Assembly: GCA_013204495.1 (NCBI GenBank)
Contig: JABMNQ010000115.1
Span: forward strand, 1-31,757
From: Candidatus Pelagibacter sp.
GTDB lineage: Bacteria > Pseudomonadota > Alphaproteobacteria > Pelagibacterales > Pelagibacteraceae
Length of the DNA: 31,757 nucleotides
Reading direction: 5' to 3'
The notes under the pieces: model-generated
Seen by the model: the letters and a program-made list of their open reading frames with translations, nothing else
Database searches by the model: none
What the model was told of the DNA's origin: nothing
Position numbers and translations under genes: made by a program
Shown here: one piece after another, positions 8,435 to 17,293 of the stretch
Layout of the letters: the number at the start of each line of letters is the position of its first letter
Numbering within the stretch: the stretch's first letter is position 1

Positions 8435-10999
8435 ATGCTTAATCCTTTAAATTTTATCTCAAAGTTCATTAAATCAAGCAATCAAAAGGAGCTTGATAGA
8501 GTTGCTAAGATTGTTGAAAGGGTTAATTCTTTTGAAGGTGCAATTAAAGATATTGCAGACGAAGACTTTCCTAAAAAAACAACAGAACTTAAAAAAAAGC
8601 TTAGCGAAGGTGCCGCTATAAATAGCTTATTACCTGAAGCTTTTGCGCTTGTGCGTGAGGCATCTAAAAGAACTAGAAATGAAAGACATTACGATGTTCA
8701 AATAATAGGGGGCGTTGTACTTCACGAAGGAAAAATAGCAGAGATGAGAACTGGTGAAGGAAAAACACTAACTATATGTTTGGCTGCTTATCTAAATGCT
8801 TTACATGGTAAAGGCGTTCACATTGTCACTGTTAATGATTATTTGGCACAAAGAGATTCTGACGAAATGGGGGAAATTTATCAATTTCTAGGACTAACAT
8901 CTGGCTACATTAATAATGACCATGATGACTATGAAAGAAAGAGAAATTACAATTTTGACATAACTTACGCAACAAACAGTGAGTTAGGCTTTGATTACTT
9001 AAGAGATAATATGAAATTCTCTAAAGAGCAAATGGTTCAGAGAGGTCACATATATGCAATTGTTGATGAAATAGATTCTTGTTTAATTGATGAAGCTAGA
9101 ACACCACTCGTAATATCTGGTGCCGCAGAAGATAAAACTGAGCAGTATCTTGCTATTGATAAATTAATTAGAATGCTAAAACTAGAGCATTATGAAATAG
9201 ACGAAAAAGATAAAAATATATTACTTACAAATGAAGGAATAGATAATGTAGAGCAAATATTTTCTAATGCTGGAATATTAAAAAATAATAATTTTTATGA
9301 CCCTGAAAATTTAAGCCTTGTACATCATGTGAATCAATCTTTAAGAGCTAATCATTTATTTGAAAAGGGAAGAGATTATATTGTTAAAGATGGATCTTTA
9401 AAAATTATTGATGAATTAACAGGAAGAATATTGGAAGGTAGAAGATACAGTGATGGGCTCCACCAAGCTCTTGAGGCAAAAGAAAGAATAGATGTGCAGG
9501 CTGAAAACCAAACCCTTGCATCAATAACTTATCAAAATTATTTTAAGCTTTACGATAAAATTTCAGGATGTACTGGGACAGCTGCAACAGAATCCCAAGA
9601 ATTTTATGAAATATATGATTTAATAGTAGTTGTTATCCCTACTAATAAAATGATGATTAGAAAGGATTGGAACGATCAAATCTTTAGAACCGAATTAGAA
9701 AAAAATAAAGCGATTATAGATAAAGTTCTTGAGTGTCATAAACAAGGTCAGCCAATTTTAGTTTTTACCTCAAGCATTAATAAGTCTGAAATATATTCTA
9801 AATTATTAAATGAAAAAAAAATAAACCACGTTGTGCTAAATGCAAAAAACCACGAAAATGAAGCGGAAATCATTGCAAATGCAGGGAAAATGAATTCAGT
9901 CATAATCACTACGAGCATTTCTGGACGTGGTGTTGACATTCAACTCGGTGGAAAAAGAGGAAGTCAGCCTGATGAAGAGCTACTAGTAAATAAGAATAAG
10001 ATAAAATCATTAGGTGGACTATTTGTAATTGGCACTGAAAGAATGGAGTCTAGAAGAGTCGATAATCAAGCCAGAGGAAGAGCTGGACGGCAAGGAGACG
10101 AAGGAAGTTCAATCTTTTATGTTAGCTTAGAAGATGATTTGATGAGAATTTTTGGTTCTGAATCCATGAACAACATACTTCAAAAACTTGGATTAAAAAA
10201 TGGTGAGAGTATTGATCACCCATGGATAAATAAAGCACTTGAACGAGCACAACAAAAAGTTGAAGCAAGAAATTTTGATATAAGAAAAAACTTACTAAAA
10301 TTTGATGATGTTTTAAATGACCAGAGACATGTAATTTTTTCTCAAAGAAATAATGTTATGAATAACGAAAAAGTTTTTGATTATTCTGATGAGTTTTTAT
10401 CAGAAATTATGAATCATTTAATTGGTTTGAAATCTCAAAAGGTATCAAAAACTAAAAACAATGAATTTAATAACCAATTAAAGATTTTACTTGGAAAAAG
10501 TACCAATGACAATGAATTTGAAAATCTAATAAATTTAAATGATCAAGAATTCAAAGAAAGAATTAATTCTAAATTTATAGAAGCTAGAAATGAAAGAATT
10601 AACATGTTGAATGAAGAAAAAGCTAAAGAAATTGAGAAAAGAATTTTCCTTCAGTGTATTGATTTAAATTGGAAGTCTCATATTCAATATCTAGAACAAT
10701 TAAGACAAGTGATTGGTCTTAGATCTTATGGTCAAAGAGATCCTTTGGTTGAATATAAAAAAGAGGCTTTTTATCTTTTTGAAAGTTTATTAAACAAATT
10801 AAAAATTGATTTTGTTACAATTTTAATTAATCTAAAAATAGTCCAAGAACCAAGTGAAAATACTGTTAAAACAATTAAGAAAGAAACATCCAGCGACCCT
10901 AAGTGCTTATTAATTCAAAAAAAAGGTGAAAAACTTTCAAGAAATGAAAAGTGTGAAGCAACAGGCAAAAAATTTAAAAACTGCTGTGGTGCTTTATAG
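8435..10999 (+). CDS. secA: Preprotein translocase ATPase SecA
   Basis: An 854-residue SecA. The nucleotide-binding Walker A motif MRTGEGKT is at residues 104-111; the DEAD-like box in DEIDSCLIDEARTP lies near 210; the preprotein cross-linking region, helical scaffold (RKNLLKFDDVLNDQR) and wing/two-helix finger (LRQVIGLRSYGQRDPL) follow in order. It drives secretory proteins through SecYEG by ATP hydrolysis. Helicase motifs V and VI read TSISGRGVDI and QARGRAGRQGD, slightly off the common TNMAGRGTDI and QLRGRSGRQGD, but the arginines are kept. The C-terminal SEC-C zinc motif is altered: RNEKCEATGKKFKNCCGAL lacks the second cysteine and is one residue short compared with CPCGSGKK. The stop overlaps accA by six bases. 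Confidence 0.97.
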   Translation: MLNPLNFISKFIKSSNQKELDRVAKIVERVNSFEGAIKDIADEDFPKKTTELKKKLSEGAAINSLLPEAFALVREASKRTRNERHYDVQIIGGVVLHEGKIAEMRTGEGKTLTICLAAYLNALHGKGVHIVTVNDYLAQRDSDEMGEIYQFLGLTSGYINNDHDDYERKRNYNFDITYATNSELGFDYLRDNMKFSKEQMVQRGHIYAIVDEIDSCLIDEARTPLVISGAAEDKTEQYLAIDKLIRMLKLEHYEIDEKDKNILLTNEGIDNVEQIFSNAGILKNNNFYDPENLSLVHHVNQSLRANHLFEKGRDYIVKDGSLKIIDELTGRILEGRRYSDGLHQALEAKERIDVQAENQTLASITYQNYFKLYDKISGCTGTAATESQEFYEIYDLIVVVIPTNKMMIRKDWNDQIFRTELEKNKAIIDKVLECHKQGQPILVFTSSINKSEIYSKLLNEKKINHVVLNAKNHENEAEIIANAGKMNSVIITTSISGRGVDIQLGGKRGSQPDEELLVNKNKIKSLGGLFVIGTERMESRRVDNQARGRAGRQGDEGSSIFYVSLEDDLMRIFGSESMNNILQKLGLKNGESIDHPWINKALERAQQKVEARNFDIRKNLLKFDDVLNDQRHVIFSQRNNVMNNEKVFDYSDEFLSEIMNHLIGLKSQKVSKTKNNEFNNQLKILLGKSTNDNEFENLINLNDQEFKERINSKFIEARNERINMLNEEKAKEIEKRIFLQCIDLNWKSHIQYLEQLRQVIGLRSYGQRDPLVEYKKEAFYLFESLLNKLKIDFVTILINLKIVQEPSENTVKTIKKETSSDPKCLLIQKKGEKLSRNEKCEATGKKFKNCCGAL

Positions 11000-12100
11000 A
11001 AAAAAAACCAAATAAGATAATAAGGCTAATACAACAGCCGCTGCTGCTAAATTGATTTTAGATTTAAAGAATTTTTCAATAAATATATTAACTTTACTCT
11101 TTTTAATGCTTAGTGTGCTTAAATCATCTAGTTGACTAACGAAACCCTTGGTTCTTCCAATGCTTAAAAACTTATTTTTTCTATGGTTAAAAATTTCTTC
11201 TCCGGTCATGTTCTCAAACTCATTTAAATTATTTACGATTGATCTTCTGACATTATCTAAAATTAAATCTCTATCTCGATGAGCCCCACCAACTGGCTCT
11301 GGGATAATTTCATCAATTACCTTTAACTCCAAAAGATCTTTAGATGATAATTTCATTGCTTTTGCAGCCTCTAAAGTTCTTTTTGGGTCTCTCCATAAAA
11401 TGGTAGCACATCCTTCTGGGGATATTACTGAATAGATTGCATTTTCTAACATAATAACTTTATTAGATGAGGCTAGTGCTATTGCTCCACCTGAGCCACC
11501 CTCACCTATTACAATTGCAAGCGTTGGAACATCTAATGACATGCAACATTCTATTGATTTTGCAATTGCTTCAGCCTGTCCTCTTTCCTCAGCACCTACA
11601 CCTGGGTAAGCGCCAGGGGTGTCTATAAATGAAATTATTGGAATATTAAATTTATTTGCAAGATTCATTAATCTAATTGTTTTTCTATAACCTTCAGGTC
11701 TCATCATTCCAAAATTTCTTTCTATTCTAGTTTCAAGACTGTCACCCTTTTCTTGCCCTATAACCAAAACAGACTTTTCATTAAATTTTGCAAATCCTGC
11801 TACAACTGATTTATCTTCTCCATAAAATCTATCTCCTGATAATAGAATAAAATCTTCAAATAAATTATCTATAAAAAATTTTGCTTTCGGTCTATCTTCA
11901 TGTCTAGCAACTAAAGTTGTCTGCCAAGGATCTAAATTAGAATAAATTTCTTTTAATTTTATATCTATTTCTTTTTGAGATTCTAAAATCTTCTTAGTGT
12001 CTACTTCTGAAAGTCCATCTTGATTGTAAGGATCTTTTAGCTTTTCTATTTCACTTTCTAGGTTTTTAATATCAGTTTCAAAGTTTAAATAATTTTTCAT
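10994..12100 (-). CDS. accA: Acetyl-CoA carboxylase carboxyltransferase subunit alpha with C-terminal membrane tail
   Basis: A 368-residue AccA, about 50 residues longer than the usual 315-320. Residues 1-315 are a normal crotonase-fold carboxyltransferase: a helical N-terminal domain, then SGDRFYGED, RNFGMMRPEGYRK, FIDTPGAYPG and GEGGSGGAIALA. With AccD it transfers the carboxyl group from biotin to acetyl-CoA to make malonyl-CoA for fatty acids. After FLSIGRTKGF the extra tail has a polar, lysine-rich linker and ends in about 20 hydrophobic residues (roughly 348-367, AAAAVVLALLSYLVFF) with only one residue after them, the shape of a tail anchor. This suggests attachment to the inner membrane (inference). 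The tail's last codons overlap the end of secA, so an origin by readthrough into the neighbour is possible. Confidence 0.95.
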   Translation of the reverse strand: MKNYLNFETDIKNLESEIEKLKDPYNQDGLSEVDTKKILESQKEIDIKLKEIYSNLDPWQTTLVARHEDRPKAKFFIDNLFEDFILLSGDRFYGEDKSVVAGFAKFNEKSVLVIGQEKGDSLETRIERNFGMMRPEGYRKTIRLMNLANKFNIPIISFIDTPGAYPGVGAEERGQAEAIAKSIECCMSLDVPTLAIVIGEGGSGGAIALASSNKVIMLENAIYSVISPEGCATILWRDPKRTLEAAKAMKLSSKDLLELKVIDEIIPEPVGGAHRDRDLILDNVRRSIVNNLNEFENMTGEEIFNHRKNKFLSIGRTKGFVSQLDDLSTLSIKKSKVNIFIEKFFKSKINLAAAAVVLALLSYLVFFL

Positions 12101-12164
12101 ATAGATATTTTAATTATTGATTAATTAACAAAAAAGGCAATAAAATGTTTGAAATAATTTATAT

Positions 12165-12192
12165 TTGACATAATTTTATTAACAAGTACTCT
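12165..12192 (+). promoter_or_regulatory. Candidate sigma-70-type promoter of the riboswitch-glcB transcript
   Basis: A perfect TTGACA lies at 12165-12170. A weak TACTCT lies 16 bases later at 12187-12192 (TAnnnT kept). Transcription would then begin near 12199, just before the first paired bases of aptamer 1 (12202). The fit with the riboswitch 5' end supports it, but the -10 is poor. Confidence 0.4.
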
Positions 12193-12201
12193 CAATCATA
12201 A

Positions 12202-12344
12202 TATCGGGAGAGACTATAAAAAATAGCGCCGAAGGAGCAACCACCCCGGAAACTCTCAGGCAAAAGGACCGATAAAAAAACATAACACTCTGGAAAGAGA
12301 TTTAATCTCGCCGATGGAGCAAAACTCTCAGGCAAAAATACAGA
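12202..12344 (+). promoter_or_regulatory. Tandem glycine riboswitch (gcvT motif) upstream of glcB
   Basis: Two glycine aptamers lie in series. Aptamer 1 (12202-12274) is closed by TATCGG (12202-12207) with CCGATA (12269-12274) and holds the conserved cores GCGCCGAAGGAGCAA and AACTCTCAGGCAAAAGGACC. Aptamer 2 (12289-12344) is closed by TCTG (12289-12292) with CAGA (12341-12344) and has GCCGATGGAGCAAAACTCTC and AGGCAAAAATACAGA with a shortened variable arm. About 14 bases separate them. The motif binds two glycines cooperatively in known cases. A glycine-activated riboswitch on malate synthase has been reported in SAR11, and this one sits directly before glcB. The GGGGT that may act as ribosome-binding site follows aptamer 2 by one base, so control of translation initiation is likely (inference). 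Confidence 0.96.
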
Positions 12345-12353
12345 TGGGGTAAA

Positions 12354-14552
12354 ATGGGTGCTATGAAAGAACAATATACAAAAATACATAATCTATCAGT
12401 TTCTAATAAATTACTTAACTTCGTTAATGAAGAGTTGCTTAAAGATACAAATATCTCTTCAGAAAAATTCTGGGAAGGTTTTGATAGAGTGGTTCATGAA
12501 TTAGCTCCAAAAAATAAAGACCTATTAGCAATGAGAGAAGATTTACAAAAAAAAATCGATGCTTGGCACATTGCAAATAGAGGCAATGAAATCAACTTAG
12601 AAGAATATAAAAAATTTTTAAAAGAAATTAACTATCTAAAAGAAGTGGGTCCTAATTTTAAAATCAAAACAAGTAATGTTGATGAAGAAATAACTGATAT
12701 TGCGGGACCACAATTAGTAGTTCCAATCATGAATGAAAGGTATGCACTGAACGCTGCTAATGCAAGATGGATGAGTTTATATAATAGTTTATATGGCACT
12801 GATGTAATCCCTGAAACAAAAGGAGCAGTAATAGGAAAAGTATATAACCCAATAAGAGGACAAAAGGTAATAGACTATGGGCGTAATTTTCTAGATAAAA
12901 ATGCACCCCTTGAAAAAGGAAGCTGGAAAGATATTTCAGGAATTCCTGAAGTTAATAATAATCAATTAAATCTAAAACTAAAAAATCCCGATCAATTTAT
13001 AGGTTATGTAAAAAAAGCTGATCATTTATCTTCGCTTTTATTAAAAAATAATAACCTTCATATAGATATTATTTTTGATGCGGATAATTCACTCGAAATC
13101 CATAATCCTGATGGCAATCAAGATAGTGCAGCAATACATGATATTATTTTAGAGTCCGCTATTTCAACTATTTGTGACAATGAGGATAGTGTTGCTGCTG
13201 TCGATGCTGAGGATAAAGTCATTTGCTACCGTAACTGGCTTGGTCTAATGAAAGGTGATTTAAAATCACAATTTAAAAAGAAAGGTGTAACTCATGAACG
13301 TAAATTAAATGGAGACAGAAGTTATACCTCTAAGGATGGAACAGATTTAAAATTACACGGAAGAAGCTTACTATTAATAAGAAATGTTGGTCATCTGATG
13401 ACCAATTCTGCCATTACTTTAAAAAATGGATCTGAAATCCCAGAAGGAATAATGGATGCATTTATTACTACAGCTGCATGCCTTCATGATTTAAATAAAA
13501 AAAGTACTTCAAGAACTGGGTCTATTTATATTGTTAAACCAAAAATGCATGGTCCAGATGAAACTTCATTTACAGATTTAATTTTTACTAAAGTTGAAGA
13601 AGTTTTGGAGTTAGAAAAATATACTTGTAAAATTGGCATCATGGATGAGGAACGAAGAACTTCTTCAAATTTAAAAGAGTGTATTAGATCACTTGAAAAT
13701 AGAGTATTTTTTATTAACACGGGCTTTCTTGACCGAACTGGTGATGAAATGCATACTTCAATGGAGGCTGGTCCTATGATTAAAAAAGGTGATATGAAAT
13801 CATCTAAATGGATCGGTGCATATGAAAATAATAATGTAGATATTGGTCTTCAGTGTGGTCTTTCCGGCAAAGCTCAAATTGGCAAAGGAATGTGGGCTAT
13901 GCCTGATAAAATGGCAGATATGATGGAACAAAAAACTGGTCACTTAAAAGCTGGGGCAAATTGTGCTTGGGTGCCGTCACCTACAGCGGCTGCCCTTCAT
14001 GTAATTCATTATCATGAAATAAATATTTTTGAAAAACAAAAAGAATTACAAAATAGACAGCCAGCAAAGCTTGATGACCTTCTAACCATACCAGTAGCTG
14101 ATAGACCAAACTGGTCAATTGAGGAAATTAATTCTGAAATTTCAAATTCTGCACAAACACTTTTGGGATACGTGGTAAGGTGGATTGATCAAGGTGTGGG
14201 TTGCTCAAAAGTACCTGATATTAACAATGTTGGTTTAATGGAAGATAGAGCCACTTTAAGAATTTCTTCACAACATATTGCTAATTGGATTCATCATGGA
14301 ATTTGTACAAATAAACAAGTTCTCGAAATTATGAAAAAAATGGCAAAAATTGTAGATGACCAAAATAAAGATGATGCAGCATATAACCGATCAGGTAGAT
14401 CGGGTTATGAAAATATGTCACCAAACTTTGATAAGTCGGTTGCTTTCAAAGCTGCTTGTGATTTAGTTTTTCATGGGAGATTGCAACCATCTGGTTATAC
14501 TGAACCATTATTACACTTTAATAGGTTATTGAAAAAATCTAGTCAGAGCTAG
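12354..14552 (+). CDS. glcB: Malate synthase G
   Basis: A 732-residue single-chain malate synthase of the long G type, with family blocks in order: [20 protein letters not shown] (112-131), [15 protein letters not shown], the late [20 protein letters not shown], the block GCSKVPDI and the catalytic [10 protein letters not shown]. It condenses glyoxylate with acetyl-CoA to malate in the cytoplasm. The leader carries a tandem glycine riboswitch, which fits a role in consuming glyoxylate derived from glycine or glycolate. No isocitrate lyase is in the window. Start choice is uncertain: ATG at 12354 is only three bases after GGGGT, whereas the in-frame ATG at 12363 is 12 bases from it; the first three residues (MGA) would be lost. 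The stop overlaps the recR end by 14 bases. Confidence 0.97.
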   Translation: MGAMKEQYTKIHNLSVSNKLLNFVNEELLKDTNISSEKFWEGFDRVVHELAPKNKDLLAMREDLQKKIDAWHIANRGNEINLEEYKKFLKEINYLKEVGPNFKIKTSNVDEEITDIAGPQLVVPIMNERYALNAANARWMSLYNSLYGTDVIPETKGAVIGKVYNPIRGQKVIDYGRNFLDKNAPLEKGSWKDISGIPEVNNNQLNLKLKNPDQFIGYVKKADHLSSLLLKNNNLHIDIIFDADNSLEIHNPDGNQDSAAIHDIILESAISTICDNEDSVAAVDAEDKVICYRNWLGLMKGDLKSQFKKKGVTHERKLNGDRSYTSKDGTDLKLHGRSLLLIRNVGHLMTNSAITLKNGSEIPEGIMDAFITTAACLHDLNKKSTSRTGSIYIVKPKMHGPDETSFTDLIFTKVEEVLELEKYTCKIGIMDEERRTSSNLKECIRSLENRVFFINTGFLDRTGDEMHTSMEAGPMIKKGDMKSSKWIGAYENNNVDIGLQCGLSGKAQIGKGMWAMPDKMADMMEQKTGHLKAGANCAWVPSPTAAALHVIHYHEINIFEKQKELQNRQPAKLDDLLTIPVADRPNWSIEEINSEISNSAQTLLGYVVRWIDQGVGCSKVPDINNVGLMEDRATLRISSQHIANWIHHGICTNKQVLEIMKKMAKIVDDQNKDDAAYNRSGRSGYENMSPNFDKSVAFKAACDLVFHGRLQPSGYTEPLLHFNRLLKKSSQS

Positions 14553-15150
14553 TTTTTATTCCAGATCTATTTTTAAAAGCGGAATACAACGTTCCATCAT
14601 CAAGGTTTTCAATTTCACCACCCACTGGTAAACCTTGTGCTAGTTTTGTGACCTTTGTATTGGTTTGTTTAAGACTATCCTGAATATAATAAGCTGTTGT
14701 TTGACCCTCAACAGTTGCACTTGTTGCTAATATAACCTCTTCTATATTTTCTTTAATAACTCTTTCAACTAATGAATTAATTAAAAGGTCCTCCTTTCTT
14801 TGACCGGCGGATGCAATTGTTCCCCCAAGAATATGGAAGTATCCTTTATAAATATTTGAATTTTCTATAGACCATTGGTCCGCTATATCTTCAACAACAC
14901 ATATTTTATTATATTTCTCTTTTGTATTCTCACAATTATTACAACCTAAGGAGTTAGATTTTAAAGTTCCGCAAGATTGACATCTAATTACATTTTTATA
15001 AACTTGGGCTAAGGTATTAGCCATTGGTTTAACCAGTTCATCTCTATTGTTAATAAGTTTTAGCACAATTCTTTTCGCAGATTTAGGTCCTAAACCTGGA
15101 AGCTTAGCAATTAATTTGATTAACTCTTCTATTTCGTGAATATTTTGCAT
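14539..15150 (-). CDS. recR: Recombination mediator protein RecR
   Basis: A 203-residue RecR of standard length. A helix-hairpin-helix lies at residues about 12-30 ([16 protein letters not shown]). The four-cysteine zinc finger follows at C57, C60, C70 and C73. A Toprim domain starts at [10 protein letters not shown], and the C-terminal [16 protein letters not shown] is the Walker-B-like end. With RecO it loads RecA on SSB-coated DNA during gap repair. It is the last gene of the dnaX-ebfC-recR cluster, four bases after ebfC, a very widely conserved order. The coding end overlaps glcB by 14 bases. Confidence 0.97.
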   Translation of the reverse strand: MQNIHEIEELIKLIAKLPGLGPKSAKRIVLKLINNRDELVKPMANTLAQVYKNVIRCQSCGTLKSNSLGCNNCENTKEKYNKICVVEDIADQWSIENSNIYKGYFHILGGTIASAGQRKEDLLINSLVERVIKENIEEVILATSATVEGQTTAYYIQDSLKQTNTKVTKLAQGLPVGGEIENLDDGTLYSAFKNRSGIKTSSD

Positions 15151-15154
15151 TCAA

Positions 15155-15472
15155 TTAAAGTGGCCATTTAAAACCGGGAATACCCAATCCACTTGTAGAC
15201 TTTGAAAGTTCCTCAGATATTTTAGACTTTAGTTCAGATTTTGCGTTATTGTGAGCTGCTACAATTAAGTCTTCTATTATAACCTTATCTTCTTTCATAA
15301 CCTCATCAGATAAATGTATTTTAATCATTTCATTTTCGCCATTTAATGTAACTTTTATAGAATTGGAGCCTGATGTTCCTTCGGCCTGAATATTTTTAAT
15401 TTTTTCCTGGCTCTCTTTCATTTTGGATTCTAATTCTTTGGCTTTATCTAATATTTTTGTAAAATCAGTCAT
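15155..15472 (-). CDS. ebfC: YbaB/EbfC family nucleoid-associated protein
   Basis: A 105-residue YbaB/EbfC protein. The N-terminal helix (MTDFTKILDKAKELESKM) and the central beta segment ending in KVTLNGENEMIKIHLSDEV are typical, and the C-terminal GLGIPGFKWPL is the usual tail. These proteins form tweezer-shaped dimers that bind DNA. I chose the ATG at 15470-15472 because it matches the family start; the in-phase Met at 15505 would add 11 residues that lie inside dnaX. Start and dnaX stop overlap by eight bases (ATGACTGA), suggesting translational coupling. Confidence 0.95.
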   Translation of the reverse strand: MTDFTKILDKAKELESKMKESQEKIKNIQAEGTSGSNSIKVTLNGENEMIKIHLSDEVMKEDKVIIEDLIVAAHNNAKSELKSKISEELSKSTSGLGIPGFKWPL

Positions 15473-17150
15473 TTTTACTCTCATCCTCTTTTGGTCTAAC
15501 ATCAATTAACTCTGCATCAGGAAATTTTTGCAAAATATCATTATAAATTTGTGACTTTTTTACAGCCTCTATTAACTCTTTTTTTAAATTAATTTCTTCT
15601 TCTTTTTTAGATGGCTGACCTTTTGTTTTACTTAATGTTATTATCCATCTCTCACTGGTCCACTCATAAAGTTTTAAAGACAAGTCTTTAATAAAATCTT
15701 TATCTAGATCCTCATTAAAAGAGATTTCAATTCTTTTATTTTCAAAGCTTACAAGATTAACATTCTTTTCTAATTCATATTTTAATTTAATCTCTTTTTT
15801 AGAGGAGCATACTTCCAACAAATTATCGAAGGAATTTATTAGCTTTGTTTGTAATTCAATTTCTTTATTGTCTTTTATTTTTATATCTTTCTCTTGAACA
15901 ATATTTTTCATTTGGCCAATCGTTTCTGCTTTGTCTTTTATTCCAAACAAGTCGTCATCTTCTTTTTTTTGTAAGGGTCGGGTATGATTGATGCTTTCTC
16001 TTTGTTCTGGTACCTCTTCGTTATCAATATTTAATACCTTCTTAATACCTTTTAAATGAATCAGTCTAATTAAAAACATTTCCATAGACAGATGTTGATT
16101 GGAGACAATGTCGAGTTCTTCCAGTGTTTTAATAGTAAATTGCCAAAATAATATTAAAGTTTCACTATTAACTTTTCCAGAGATTGCTTGAATCCTATTA
16201 AACTCTTCGTCATTTAATGAAAAATTTGTTCCCTCAATATTTAATGACTCAATATTTTTAAAATAATATAATAGCTCTAGAAAATCATTTATGAATATTT
16301 TGGGCTCAACTCCTTGATTATATATTTCTCTATAAATATTCAAAACCTGTTTTTCTTTACCTTCAAATATAAGCTCAAATAAACTAATTAGTTGAGACTT
16401 GTCAAAGTAACCAAATATTTTTTGGGCAGAGGTTAAGTCTAGTTCTCTGTCTTTGTCTAATGTAAGCAATGCTCTATCAAGCAATGATAGGGCATCTCTA
16501 ACTGACCCTTCAGAAATTTTAACAATTAGTTTAAGAACATCATCAGATGCATTACCATTTTCTTTAACTTTAATTTCTTTAATAAAATTAAATAATTCTA
16601 ATGACTTAATTCTAGACAGATCAAATCTTTGGCAACGCGATACTACAGTAATTGGAATTTTTTTTATTTCAGTTGTTGCAAAAATAAACTTTAAATACTC
16701 TGGTGGCTCCTCTAAAGTTTTTAATAAGGCATTGAACGCCTGCTTACTGAGCATATGAACTTCATCAATAATAAATATTTTATATTTAGCTGTTGTTGGG
16801 CCATACCTGGAAAATTCAATAAGATCTCTAACATCATCAACTCCTGTTTTGCTGGCTGCATCCATTTCCAAAACATCAATATGATTTGAATTTGCAATGG
16901 CTGTACAATTTTCACAAAGCTCGTTCTTACATAAATTATCGATACCATTTGAACAATTTAAGGATTTAGCGACTATTCTTGCAGTAGTTGTTTTTCCAAT
17001 TCCTCTAATCCCCGTAAAAAGATAAGCATTGGGCACTTTATTCGCCTTGATTGAATTAGATATAGTTTCAGCAACGACGTCTTGACCTATAAGGTCATCG
17101 AATGTCTGTGGTCTATATTTTAGAGCTAAAACTTTTGTATTTTTATTCAT
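15465..17150 (-). CDS. dnaX: DNA polymerase III subunit gamma/tau
   Basis: A 561-residue clamp-loader subunit. The AAA+ ATPase module has Walker A GIRGIGKT (residues 47-54), a zinc module with C66, C74, C79 and C82, Walker B DEVHML at 129-134 and the sensor/arginine-finger region TVVSRCQRF. The collar domain extends to about residue 370, then a lysine/glutamate-rich linker and a C-terminal domain, so a full tau-like form is encoded. It loads the beta clamp and ties the polymerase cores to the helicase. The start ATG is only nine bases from the 3' end of the SRP RNA helix. No clear Shine-Dalgarno sequence is present. ebfC follows with an eight-base overlap. Confidence 0.97.
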   Translation of the reverse strand: MNKNTKVLALKYRPQTFDDLIGQDVVAETISNSIKANKVPNAYLFTGIRGIGKTTTARIVAKSLNCSNGIDNLCKNELCENCTAIANSNHIDVLEMDAASKTGVDDVRDLIEFSRYGPTTAKYKIFIIDEVHMLSKQAFNALLKTLEEPPEYLKFIFATTEIKKIPITVVSRCQRFDLSRIKSLELFNFIKEIKVKENGNASDDVLKLIVKISEGSVRDALSLLDRALLTLDKDRELDLTSAQKIFGYFDKSQLISLFELIFEGKEKQVLNIYREIYNQGVEPKIFINDFLELLYYFKNIESLNIEGTNFSLNDEEFNRIQAISGKVNSETLILFWQFTIKTLEELDIVSNQHLSMEMFLIRLIHLKGIKKVLNIDNEEVPEQRESINHTRPLQKKEDDDLFGIKDKAETIGQMKNIVQEKDIKIKDNKEIELQTKLINSFDNLLEVCSSKKEIKLKYELEKNVNLVSFENKRIEISFNEDLDKDFIKDLSLKLYEWTSERWIITLSKTKGQPSKKEEEINLKKELIEAVKKSQIYNDILQKFPDAELIDVRPKEDESKND

Positions 17151-17159
17151 TTTTTATAA

Positions 17160-17243
17160 GGAGACTAGAACCTGAAAAACTGTCTCTACGACTGCTTCTG
17201 TTAAGATCTGGTCGGGTTCAAGCAACATCCACCTCTAGCCTCC
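17160..17243 (-). ncRNA. ffs: Signal recognition particle RNA, small bacterial (4.5S-like) type
   Basis: Read on the minus strand, this segment holds the conserved domain IV: ACCAGATC, a UAAC tetraloop closed by U-A, and AGAAGCAGTC. That corresponds to the CAGGTCC-GGAA-GGAAGCAG core of E. coli 4.5S RNA with a URRC-type instead of a GNRA-type loop. The ends pair over ten positions: GGAGGCTAGA (17243-17234) with TCTAGTCTCC (17169-17160), including one G-U. An extended -10 promoter places the start at the first G. The RNA binds Ffh and targets membrane proteins to SecYEG. A location just upstream of dnaX is common in alphaproteobacteria. Exact 3' end is uncertain by a few bases because no terminator separates it from dnaX. 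Confidence 0.9.
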
Positions 17244-17249
17244 GAAACT

Positions 17250-17279
17250 ATTATAACAGTAATGTTTTCCAATCTACAA
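17250..17279 (-). promoter_or_regulatory. Extended -10 promoter of the SRP RNA gene
   Basis: On the minus strand, TGTTATAAT gives a perfect -10 TATAAT (17255-17250) with the TGn extension. A weak -35 TTGTAG lies at 17279-17274, spacer 18. The start would fall about seven bases downstream at 17243, exactly the first G of the SRP RNA terminal helix. Confidence 0.75.
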
Positions 17280-17293
17280 GAAAAGTTTCTAGA

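Noticed and set aside
12192..12389. Minus-strand open frame across the glycine riboswitch
   Set aside because: It is the complement of the structured leader; the RNA explains the conservation.
13387..13405. Perfect 8-base inverted repeat (TTGGTCAT/ATGACCAA) in glcB
   Set aside because: It encodes RNVGHLMTN, a stretch conserved in malate synthase G, so protein constraint explains it.
14387..14403. Inverted repeat CCGATC/GATCGG near the glcB 3' end, considered as a terminator
   Set aside because: It is 150 bases before the stop, has no U-run and encodes a repeated RSG pair.
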